Source: Promethearchaeota archaeon
GTDB lineage: Archaea > Asgardarchaeota > Lokiarchaeia > Sigynarchaeales > SOKP01
DNA length: 7,464 bases
Reading direction: 5' to 3'
Assembly: GCA_016839425.1 (NCBI GenBank)
Contig: JAEOUI010000139.1
Coordinates: 1 to 7,464 of the forward strand
Numbering within the stretch: position 1 is the stretch's first letter; each line of letters starts with the position of its first letter. Position numbers and translations under genes: made by a program. Below the pieces are notes generated by a model. That model saw only the letters and a program-made list of their open reading frames with translations, searched no databases and was not told the DNA's origin. Shown piece after piece: positions 1-5,036 of the stretch.

Positions 1-23
1 ATCAGTACATTACCGTGCATGCT

Positions 24-395
24 TTAGAGCCCAGGTCTTTTGAACCTGAGTCCGCACGATTGCCACTCGCGGCCTGAATCCGCGGCTCTGCTAGAGAATA
101 TATCATAAAGCTTACTACGTCGCACCAAGTTAGAACAATGCCCCCAAAATTCTTGAAGGGGAGTTATATCGTGCGTGCCTCCTTCGAAAATGCGATTATT
201 AAATAAGGTTTTATAGACTTCTGAAGCTGAATCGATCGAGTCTAGTTCATCGTATTTTGGAATGTAATCCTTATGTATTTGAAGAACAAGGCGAATGCAC
301 TGAATGAACTTGCTACCACCCACATAAATGAATGTCTTTTCGCCCTCCAGCTTGAGCGCGATCTAGTCGTTTACCTTGAACTCTTTTTCAGGCAT
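24..395 (-). pseudogene. Broken N-terminal fragment of a Lokiarchaeal-type family protein
   Basis: Reading from the ATG at 395 gives ten codons (MPEKEFKVND), a TAG at 365-363, then an open frame in phase to the TAA at 26-24. The part after the TAG can only begin at a GTG (323). The translation around it (IALKLEGEKTFIYV, then YDELDSID, then EFWGHCSNL at about 142-126) fits, from memory, the N-terminal region of a large paralogous family in Lokiarchaeal genomes, often ahead of repeat domains. That family has a residue such as Tyr where the TAG sits, so one base change would explain it. Full members continue well beyond HCSNL. Here the resemblance fades between about 126 and 92, and the rest is unrelated sequence that overlaps a GC-rich RNA-like fold. 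Nonsense codon plus lost C-terminus make a decayed gene the simplest reading. The function of the family is unknown to me. The GTG-initiated 99-residue ORF may be annotated as a hypothetical protein. Confidence 0.6.
25..92 (+). other. tRNA-like GC-rich fold, probably a degenerate tRNA remnant
   Basis: This stretch is about 61% G+C within an AT-rich region and folds as a three-way junction. An outer helix pairs 25-30 with 85-90 (five Watson-Crick pairs and one T-G). A 5-bp hairpin (32-36/44-48) carries a 7-base loop CTTTTGA, which resembles an anticodon loop reading TTT. A second 5-bp hairpin (68-72/80-84) has loop CCTGAAT, which equals a T-loop TTCGAAT with three changes at its first three bases plus normal GAAT. 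TAGAGC at 25-30 resembles the 3' side of a D-arm, and 85-91 resembles a 3' acceptor strand. Against a working tRNA: no matching 5' acceptor strand at the expected place, a 19-base variable region, G instead of A after the anticodon, and the altered T-loop. It lies at the point where the neighbouring pseudogene loses homology. It could be a tRNA scar at a recombination junction, another structured RNA, or chance. Confidence 0.25.
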
Positions 396-527
396 TTTAT
401 TTATCTAATTTTTATCTATAAAAACTGAAATGCGTGGAACTTTATAAAATCGTATGGTTGCTTTGTGAATAATCGATGATAGTATTAATTGAAAATAAAA
501 AAAGAGTAAAAAATGACTTAGATTCGT
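396..527. other. Intergenic gap: pseudogene promoter side and ABC operon 3' end
   Basis: No coding potential was seen in these 132 bases. The left part lies upstream of the minus-strand pseudogene and carries an AT-rich TATA-like run (about 415-426) roughly 25-30 bases ahead of its ATG. The right part is the 3' flank of the ABC ATPase gene. Confidence 0.4.
493..515 (-). terminator. Poly-T terminator after the ABC transporter operon
   Basis: On the minus strand, runs of T (complement of A runs at 498-503, 508-513 and neighbours) begin about 13 bases after the ATPase stop codon. There is no strong stem. Stem-less U-tracts are the usual archaeal form of intrinsic terminator. Confidence 0.4.
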
Positions 528-1220
528 TTATTTCACGCTGACGACCCTGCCCTTGTCCATCTTCACCCGAACATTGCCGAATTTTGCCACATTCTCGCGG
601 TGAGTAACGATGACCATGGTCGTTTCGTATTCCTCATTAATCTTCTTGAGCAGGTCCATTATCATGCTCTCGCTTTCAGGGTCGAGATTGCCCGTAACTT
701 CGTCTCCAAAGATAACTCGTGGCTTGCTCACGATGGCCCTGGCAAGCGCAACCCGCTGTTTCTCACCTCCCGACATCTCCACGGGGTAATGGTCCTTCCT
801 TTCCAGCATACTCACATCCCTGAGGGCGGCAATGGCCCGATCTTCGATTTGTCGAGAACTGAGCACGGTTGGCCAGAGCAAGGCTTCAATGTTTTCCATG
901 GCGGTAAGGGTGTTGATCAAGTTGTAGTCTTGAAAGACGAAACCTATTTTTTGGCGCCTTAATTTCGACAGTCGGTCTTCCTTGGCGCGAGCGATATTTT
1001 CTCCGTCAAAAATAATCCTGCCACTGTCCGGAAGGTCCAATCCGCTTAAAACATTGAGTAAGGTTGACTTTCCACAACCGGTAGGACCTTGAATCATCAC
1101 AAAATCTCCCGATTTTATTGTGAGGTTCACATCAACGAGCGCGTGGATGATGGCGCCTGCTCGACGGTACTCCTTATTCACATCTGTGACTTCTATCATG
1201 GTATCTCTATCTACTGGCAT
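528..1220 (-). CDS. ABC transporter ATP-binding protein, MacB/LolD type
   Basis: This 230-residue cytoplasmic ATPase would power the membrane protein encoded just upstream. All ABC motifs are present: Walker A GPTGCGKST (45-53), Q-loop FQD (Gln97), signature MSGGEKQR (149-156), Walker B with catalytic Glu174, GNLD (177-180) and the H-loop histidine (VTH, His207). The length and the Walker B tail ending TGNLD are typical of the MacB/LolD/FtsE group that pairs with FtsX-like permeases. One oddity is Val175 where the family has Pro (usual ADEPTGNLD, here GDEVTGNLD). The start at 1220 is chosen because GAGGTGGTG lies a suitable distance upstream; it overlaps the permease stop codon. A second in-frame ATG at 1199 is possible and would remove seven residues. 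The gene starts 13 bases after the permease gene ends, so the two are one operon with likely coupled translation. Cargo cannot be read from the sequence; family members move lipoproteins, peptides or drugs. Confidence 0.93.
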   Translation of the reverse strand: MPVDRDTMIEVTDVNKEYRRAGAIIHALVDVNLTIKSGDFVMIQGPTGCGKSTLLNVLSGLDLPDSGRIIFDGENIARAKEDRLSKLRRQKIGFVFQDYNLINTLTAMENIEALLWPTVLSSRQIEDRAIAALRDVSMLERKDHYPVEMSGGEKQRVALARAIVSKPRVIFGDEVTGNLDPESESMIMDLLKKINEEYETTMVIVTHRENVAKFGNVRVKMDKGRVVSVK

Positions 1221-1243
1221 TTATTCCACCACCTCACTCTCCT
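1221..1243 (-). promoter_or_regulatory. Ribosome binding site of the ABC ATPase overlapping permease stop
   Basis: The minus strand reads GAGAGTGAGGTGGTGGAATAA before the ATG at 1220. The purine-rich GAGGTGGTG is the ribosome binding site, and the TGA in the same stretch (1236-1234) ends the permease. The overlap indicates translational coupling and favours the upstream ATG of the ATPase. Confidence 0.6.
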
Positions 1244-1788
1244 ACTCGTTTCAGTGCTAGCATTGGCCTGACTTTCGTGATTCTGCCTCTTGCCGCAATG
1301 TAGCCCACGAATTGGACCGCGAGAAATATTACAACCGTGAAACCAACGGACTGAAGCGACACGAGGGGTCGGACTTCGGTTATCACATCAGGAAATCCAG
1401 AATGAATGTAGCCCATGATTGCGACCCAGTGCAGGCAGAACTCCACCGTGATGAATAACCCCATGATCGTCGTGAAAAAAATATAACCGAGAATTAACCA
1501 GCTGATCTCGCCGCTACGCCACCCTATGCATTTAAGCGTGGCCCAGACCTTGCGGTTCCTGCGCACCGTTAACCACGCATAAAGAAGGGTAAGTGCGAGG
1601 GCCGCCACGATAATTACTACTAACGGGTAAAAAAAGGCCGAATTGAGCGGGTCGGGCGATGTTAGCACGAATTCCAGCATGAAGCTCGTCGTGAATGTTA
1701 AAAATGTGTAAAGCAAGGCGAACACGGTAAAAGTTTTTTTTTCTCTCGTGCTCATCTTCCAAGCTTTTTTCCATAATCGCATGACCAT
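1234..1788 (-). CDS. Minimal four-helix FtsX-like ABC permease
   Basis: This 184-residue protein is the likely membrane partner of the ATPase that follows it. Four hydrophobic segments are visible: about 20-42, 52-74, 97-119 and 147-167. The loop after helix 2 (RRNRKVWATLKCIGWRSGEI, 76-95) matches the FtsX-family coupling segment, which usually reads like RRREIGVLKALGA. The tail KVRPMLALKRVGE resembles the usual ending P-x-x-A-L-R. In MacB/LolC-type permeases a large extracytoplasmic domain of one to several hundred residues sits between helices 1 and 2; here only about ten residues (43-51) remain. The protein is therefore just the membrane core and would have to work as a dimer. The N-terminus is basic (KKAWKMSTREKK), as expected for a cytoplasmic end. 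Two near starts exist (ATG at 1788 and 1782); the first is chosen. The stop is TGA, directly followed by the ATPase gene. Family placement rests on these motifs and on the neighbouring ATPase. Confidence 0.8.
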   Translation of the reverse strand: MVMRLWKKAWKMSTREKKTFTVFALLYTFLTFTTSFMLEFVLTSPDPLNSAFFYPLVVIIVAALALTLLYAWLTVRRNRKVWATLKCIGWRSGEISWLILGYIFFTTIMGLFITVEFCLHWVAIMGYIHSGFPDVITEVRPLVSLQSVGFTVVIFLAVQFVGYIAARGRITKVRPMLALKRVGE

Positions 1789-1804
1789 ATTTGCAACACT
1801 TGAA

Positions 1805-1830
1805 TTTTTTAAAAGTTATTATTTAAATTT
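1805..1830. promoter_or_regulatory. Shared divergent promoter region with palindromic TATA-like box
   Basis: The 77 bases between the permease ATG (1788) and the Roadblock ATG (1866) serve both genes. ATTTAAAT (1821-1828) is a perfect palindrome and could act as a TATA box on either strand, about 37 bases from the permease start and about 40 from the Roadblock start. That would leave short leaders on both transcripts. A second A/T run (1804-1814) lies closer to the permease. This is judged from spacing and base content only. Confidence 0.35.
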
Positions 1831-1865
1831 GTTTGGTGTTATATTAATGGTAATATACTAATAAA

Positions 1866-2282
1866 ATGTTTGGGATTGAAATGTCAGATATTGAAACCAT
1901 CATTGACGACCTGCTAAACGCAGAAGAAAACGTGCTAGGTGTGGCAATTATAGGAAAGGGTGGATCATTAATCACGCAGACGGAGAATTGGAACCTTTCA
2001 GATGATTTGACAGCGATAAATGAATTACTTAACCTCAAGTTAGAACTCGGGCAAAAGGGTATCACGAGTATCTCGTTGCAAGGAATTAAGTACATGATCG
2101 TGGAAAACACGGAAGAAAGAAAGATAGGTACGAATGTCACGGGTAAGGGGCACGTGATAATTGCTCCCATTCCTATAGGGGGAACAGGGGCCTTGATATG
2201 TTACATCAATCCTGCGGCGGGTCCTCGGGACGCTCTTTTAAATGTCCAAACTTTTGCTTTAAAACTTGCCCCTCTAATCTAA
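1866..2282 (+). CDS. Roadblock/LC7-domain protein
   Basis: This is a stand-alone Roadblock/LC7-fold protein of 138 residues and the only plus-strand gene in the window. The fold is visible in order: an N-terminal helix (IETIIDDLLNAEENV), a first strand (LGVAIIGKGGSLITQT, about 24-39), a helix (DLTAINELLNLKLELG), then strands TSISLQGIKYMIVE and GHVIIAPIPIGGTGALICYI, and a final helix (RDALLNVQTFALKLAPL). In bacteria and eukaryotes these proteins dimerise and bind small GTPases (MglB, the Ragulator complex, dynein light chains). Asgard archaea carry many copies, together with many small Ras-like GTPases, so a role as a GTPase regulator or scaffold is the natural inference, though no GTPase gene lies in this window. 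Translation could start at 1866 or at the ATG at 1881, which has GGGATTG before it; neither has a strong ribosome binding site. It is transcribed away from the ABC exporter operon across a shared promoter gap. Confidence 0.85.
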   Translation: MFGIEMSDIETIIDDLLNAEENVLGVAIIGKGGSLITQTENWNLSDDLTAINELLNLKLELGQKGITSISLQGIKYMIVENTEERKIGTNVTGKGHVIIAPIPIGGTGALICYINPAAGPRDALLNVQTFALKLAPLI

Positions 2283-2289
2283 ACAAATA

Positions 2290-2330
2290 ATATTGAATTT
2301 TTTCCGCTTAATATTTCTTTTCTTTTAATT
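2290..2330 (+). terminator. T-rich terminator between convergent genes
   Basis: The short gap between the Roadblock stop and the end of the convergent deacetylase gene is rich in T tracts on the plus strand (TTTTTT near 2298-2303, then TTTCTTTTCTTTTAATTTTA at 2314-2333). This fits a U-tract archaeal terminator for the Roadblock transcript. Confidence 0.4.
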
Positions 2331-3425
2331 TTATAACTCCCAATATCTCTTCAATTCATTTTTCAATACATTTTTAACCTTTTTTACTTCGTCCTTTTTT
2401 GATAGGAATGAAAAATCAATAAATTCGGAATCGGGTTGATAGTATTTTTCTCCTAATAACGCTTTCAAGACCGAAAACACGCAGATAGGGAGACCCGTCA
2501 AGCTGTATCCTCCCTCTAATACAAACACGAGGCGCCCTCCACAGATTTCGGTAGATATTTTCGAAATCCATAGTGCAAAATCGTAATAGGCCCTGCTCGT
2601 AAGCAAGCAATTTCCCACTGGATCGCTCCAATACATATCAAAGCCTGCTGCTACTATTATAAGATCTGGTCGAAACTGCTGCAAGATTGGTTCAATTAAC
2701 GATGTAAACTCGAAAAAATCGCTGTCGACTATTCCCATGGGAACGGGAAAATTCACATTTGTTCCAAGACCTTCTCCATCCCCTAGTTCGCTTATAAATC
2801 CAATATCTCCCTCTTCAAATTCGAACTCGTGAATCGAACAGTAGAGCACATTTGGGTCCTCGTAAAAATATTGGGCGATGCCGTCTCCAAAATGGTCATC
2901 GATATCAATAATTGCAATTTTCTTCTCGTAGCCTTTTTCTTTTCGGAAATGCAGGATGGCGGTTGCTATATTGTTAAAAATGCACAATCCCGATGACTTT
3001 TCTTTCGTGGCGTGATGTCCAGGAGGGCGAACCAGTGCAAAAGATCTTTCAACATCCTCGTTTAGAACGAGCTCCATCGCCTTGATAACTCCGCCCACGG
3101 CCTTTTTTGCGAGTTCGAAAGTTGTCTTGGTGATAAAAACTTCTTCGCCCAAAATCCCGTGCCCAAAATTAGATAATCGTTTTATTGTCTCAATGTTGTA
3201 TTTAGTATGTGCACACATCAAGATTTTATCGGGTACAGTTGTTGGTTTTTCTATCCCAATACGATCGTCTTCAAAAACACCTTTTTGTTCCAAATAATCC
3301 AGGATGACTTTAATTCTAATTGGATGCTCGTTAGAAAAAAAGGAAGGTCTGGGATAAGGTGGTATGTGTTTTCGCTCGAACTCTCGATCTGTAATTAGTG
3401 CTATTTTTTTGTTCGATTTTATCAT
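2331..3425 (-). CDS. Histone deacetylase / AcuC / acetylpolyamine amidohydrolase family protein
   Basis: This is a zinc-dependent hydrolase of 364 residues, the usual size of the family, expected to remove acetyl groups from lysine side chains or polyamines in the cytoplasm. Family motifs occur in order: RPPGHHA with the catalytic His137-His138, GLCIFNN (146-152), IDIDDHFGDG with zinc ligands Asp176 and His178, SIHEFEFEEG (197-206), the third zinc ligand Asp263 in GFD, SDP (267-269), and LEGGY (303-307) with the transition-state Tyr307. The key residues are all there, so it should be active. One deviation is Phe179 where most homologues have a second His (DxHHGNG becomes DDHFGDG). A charged tail (about 340-364) follows the domain. 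Sequence alone cannot tell protein from small-molecule substrates. The ATG at 3425 has no clear ribosome binding site, but a TATA-like run about 30 bases upstream suggests a nearly leaderless transcript. The upstream cyclase-family gene is on the same strand, 66 bases away. Confidence 0.93.
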   Translation of the reverse strand: MIKSNKKIALITDREFERKHIPPYPRPSFFSNEHPIRIKVILDYLEQKGVFEDDRIGIEKPTTVPDKILMCAHTKYNIETIKRLSNFGHGILGEEVFITKTTFELAKKAVGGVIKAMELVLNEDVERSFALVRPPGHHATKEKSSGLCIFNNIATAILHFRKEKGYEKKIAIIDIDDHFGDGIAQYFYEDPNVLYCSIHEFEFEEGDIGFISELGDGEGLGTNVNFPVPMGIVDSDFFEFTSLIEPILQQFRPDLIIVAAGFDMYWSDPVGNCLLTSRAYYDFALWISKISTEICGGRLVFVLEGGYSLTGLPICVFSVLKALLGEKYYQPDSEFIDFSFLSKKDEVKKVKNVLKNELKRYWEL

Positions 3426-3449
3426 TCTATAAGAAAAAAAAGTGTGTAG

Positions 3450-3460
3450 TATTTAATTTT
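3450..3460 (-). promoter_or_regulatory. TATA-like box for the deacetylase gene
   Basis: The minus strand reads AAAATTAAATA centred about 30 bases before the ATG at 3425. At archaeal spacing this puts transcription start only a few bases ahead of the start codon, so the deacetylase may have its own promoter in addition to any read-through from the cyclase gene. Confidence 0.3.
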
Positions 3461-3467
3461 TACTCGG

Positions 3468-3487
3468 AAAATAAGAATTTTTTCTTA
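3468..3487 (-). terminator. Hairpin plus T-run after the cyclase-family gene
   Basis: On the minus strand, five bases after the cyclase stop codon, TAAGAA and TTCTTA form a 6-bp stem with an AAAA loop (3487-3472), followed by TTTT (3471-3468). It resembles a weak intrinsic terminator, but the stem is A/T-rich and the T-run short, so leaky read-through is likely. Confidence 0.3.
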
Positions 3488-3491
3488 AATA

Positions 3492-4307
3492 CTAATCTGG
3501 TATCGTGGCAACGGCTCGAACCCATCCAGCACCAGCTCTCGCAATTTTAATAGGAAAGCAGTAAATAATGGCCCCAATGGCGGGGACCTTATCCAAGTTT
3601 GTTAATTTTTCGAGTTGGAAGTATCCAAGTTCTCGTCCCGCGAAATGCCCCTCCCAGATGATCGAAGCATCTGGACAATTATTCCTAATCGATTTTGCCC
3701 ATTTCTCTGCCGTGATGGAAAAAGGAGCGTCCCAAGACCAAGCGTCCGTGCCAACAACATGAACGCCTTTTTTAATCAGATGCAAGGTAGCTTCTTTTCC
3801 GATCCCCACACCATACATGAGATATTCCCCGGATTCGACATGCTTTTGAGCGTTTGTATGCACGCAAACGATATCCCCCTCTTTTAATTGATGATTTATG
3901 GCATTCAATCTCGCGTCAATCTCGCCTGGTGTAAGAATATGTCCTTCTTCTAAATCGGTACAATCCAAGACCACGAGAGGGCCTATTCCCCATTCTAAGG
4001 GAAACTCATCGATTGTCATCGCCTTACGCTCGCCTATGCATTTATCTTGAACCGGTGCAAAATGCCAAGGGGCATCCATGTGTGTTCCGCTATGTGTTCC
4101 AAGCGTTATTTTTTCTGTTGCCCATCCACATCCGTCTGGCAAGTGTTCTTCCGGGTTCAACTCGGGAAACGCATCTGCCATTTCTAATCCTCCCTCAAGG
4201 TGGTCGTTATATTTGATTTTAGGTTGCGTGAGAGGAGGATCAAAAAGAAGTTCTTCTGGATTAATAATAGGGATTGAAAGATCTATGAATTTCGTTTTAT
4301 TCACCAA
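3492..4307 (-). CDS. Cyclase family / kynurenine formamidase-like metal-dependent hydrolase
   Basis: This 271-residue enzyme belongs to the putative cyclase fold whose best-known member is bacterial kynurenine formamidase (KynB). The signature HSGTHMDAPWHF (72-83) supplies the metal ligands (by analogy His72, His76 and Asp78) and a catalytic His82. GTDAWSWDAPF (186-196), IIWEGHFAGRE (216-226), LEKLTNLDKVP (232-242) and the ending CFPIKIARAGAGWVRAVA (250-267) are recalled from a longer bacterial branch of the family, often found in catabolic gene clusters. It should hydrolyse an amide, ester or lactone, but the substrate is not evident and no tryptophan catabolism genes are nearby. Transfer from bacteria is plausible, since my recalled matches are bacterial. 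The start is not ATG: TTG (4307) and GTG (4304) are the only near choices, because an in-frame TGA lies just upstream, and a nearby ATG (4318) is out of frame. The stop is TAG. The deacetylase gene follows. Confidence 0.88.
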   Translation of the reverse strand: MVNKTKFIDLSIPIINPEELLFDPPLTQPKIKYNDHLEGGLEMADAFPELNPEEHLPDGCGWATEKITLGTHSGTHMDAPWHFAPVQDKCIGERKAMTIDEFPLEWGIGPLVVLDCTDLEEGHILTPGEIDARLNAINHQLKEGDIVCVHTNAQKHVESGEYLMYGVGIGKEATLHLIKKGVHVVGTDAWSWDAPFSITAEKWAKSIRNNCPDASIIWEGHFAGRELGYFQLEKLTNLDKVPAIGAIIYCFPIKIARAGAGWVRAVATIPD

Positions 4308-4620
4308 AATTTTTCCATGATTAACTCATACAAAATTTTTTTCAATATTAATTTTTCTTTAGTTTTCAATTTTAATAAAATTAGATTTTTTAGATTTCCA
4401 GAAAATTAATAATTTACCTGAATTCAATATTATTTCATTGAAACAAGGATATTTTTCTTTTTCATTTTCTAAAATCGTATTAAATCGGCTGAAATCCTTC
4501 TCATTTCTCTTAATTTGAATGAGATTATTCCATTTTTAAATTTTCTTTAATATGACTATATTAATCGATTAAAAAAATGAAAAATAAAAGTATATCTAAA
4601 TTCCGTGCTAATAATATCAT
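4308..4620. other. AT-rich intergenic gap without a gene
   Basis: These 313 bases are very AT-rich with frequent stops in all frames, and no coding pattern was seen. The left end is the promoter side of the cyclase-family gene. The right end is the 3' flank of the Sm-like gene, including A-runs at 4571-4588 that read as T-tracts on the minus strand, a likely terminator for that gene. Short inverted repeats occur (TTCAAT/ATTGAA at 4423-4442, CTCATT/AATGAG at 4500-4523, and the palindrome TTAATCGATTAA at 4561-4572), all within what chance allows in such composition. Confidence 0.5.
4571..4588 (-). terminator. Poly-T terminator after the Sm-like gene
   Basis: A seven-base A run (4571-4577) and AAAATAAAA (4581-4589) read as T-tracts on the minus strand about 32-50 bases past the Sm-like stop codon, without a strong stem. 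This is the usual archaeal pattern. Confidence 0.35.
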
Positions 4621-4839
4621 TTAAGATCGAACTTTAACTTCAATGGCTACAATATCTTCATTACGAATGATAGTATCGTAAAAACTTTTCGAATCTAACC
4701 TCTCAATATGCGTGCAAAATTGACCTACTAATATAACCTTACAGTTGATGACTTGTCCAGTTTTTAGAACGACATCAACGGTTTTGCCAACCTGCTTGGT
4801 TAACACATCGATAAAAGTCTCGTTTTTTTTTATTTCCAT
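4621..4839 (-). CDS. Small Sm/Lsm-like protein (divergent)
   Basis: This 72-residue protein has the size and layout of a single Sm fold, the RNA-binding ring former shared by archaeal Lsm, eukaryotic Sm and bacterial Hfq. A short N-terminal helix (FIDVLTKQVGK, 9-19) leads into a Sm1-like block, VDVVLKTGQVINCKVILVGQFCTHIERL (21-48), with the expected Gly18 and Gly28. A Sm2-like block TIIRNEDIVAIEV (56-68) follows, where canonical Lsm proteins have IRG before the last strand and this one has IRN. The usual Asp in the Sm1 loop is replaced by Gly39, and the Gly after the second strand by Cys33, so the RNA-binding pocket may differ. If the assignment is right it probably forms a hexa- or heptameric ring, but neither ring formation nor RNA binding can be shown here. 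It is a single-gene unit, with a TATA-like box upstream and T-tracts downstream. The assignment rests on pattern only; another small beta-barrel is possible. Confidence 0.55.
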   Translation of the reverse strand: MEIKKNETFIDVLTKQVGKTVDVVLKTGQVINCKVILVGQFCTHIERLDSKSFYDTIIRNEDIVAIEVKVRS

Positions 4840-4892
4840 GCTTGAATTTCACTTCCAATTAAATTTTTTGATATAAAAATGAATAATCTTGT

Positions 4893-4904
4893 TTTATATA
4901 TAAA
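4893..4904 (-). promoter_or_regulatory. Palindromic TATA box upstream of the Sm-like gene
   Basis: TTTATATATAAA is a perfect 12-bp palindrome centred about 60 bases before the ATG at 4839, which would give a leader of about 35 bases. A second weaker candidate, ATTTTTATAT on the minus strand (4871-4880), lies closer. Confidence 0.4.
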
Positions 4905-4993
4905 CTATGGGGTTTAGATCTACATGATGCTTTTTCCATGACAAAAGATCTTAAATATAATTGCTTAGATTCTAAAGAAACTAGAACTCATAA

Positions 4994-5011
4994 TAAAAAT
5001 AAGAAAAAAAG
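4994..5011 (-). terminator. Poly-T terminator after the LRR-TIR gene
   Basis: A-runs at 4994-4998 and 5004-5010 read as TTTTTTTCTTATTTTT on the minus strand, starting about 26 bases after the TAA at 5037-5039. It is a stem-less archaeal-type terminator. Confidence 0.35.
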
Positions 5012-5036
5012 CCAGTAAAATAAATAATTGAAATGG

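Noticed and set aside
25..92. tRNA on the minus strand with a TCA anticodon (UGA-decoding)
   Set aside because: The minus-strand hairpin loop ATTCAGG does place TCA centrally and would fit the TGA story, but that strand has no proper T-loop, no D-arm and no linker bases after the acceptor stem. The plus-strand reading is the better tRNA match, and even that is degenerate.
600..962. Plus-strand ORF inside the ABC ATPase gene
   Set aside because: It lies antisense to a gene with all ABC motifs, and its translation shows no domain pattern.
1844..2170. Minus-strand ORF antisense to the Roadblock gene
   Set aside because: The plus strand encodes a clear Roadblock fold; the reverse translation is a serine-rich shadow.
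1234..3494. Wholesale reassignment of TGA or TAG in this genome
   Set aside because: The permease ends in TGA immediately before the next gene's ribosome binding site and start, and the cyclase-family gene ends in TAG at the normal family C-terminus, so both codons act as stops here.
4561..4572. Palindrome TTAATCGATTAA as an operator
   Set aside because: A 12-bp palindrome is perfect but sits downstream of the Sm-like gene, far from any start codon, in sequence where A/T palindromes are frequent.
4308..4620. Non-coding RNA or small gene in the AT-rich gap
   Set aside because: Only short A/T-rich inverted repeats are present, with no GC-rich stem, promoter-terminator pair or coding frame; chance explains them.
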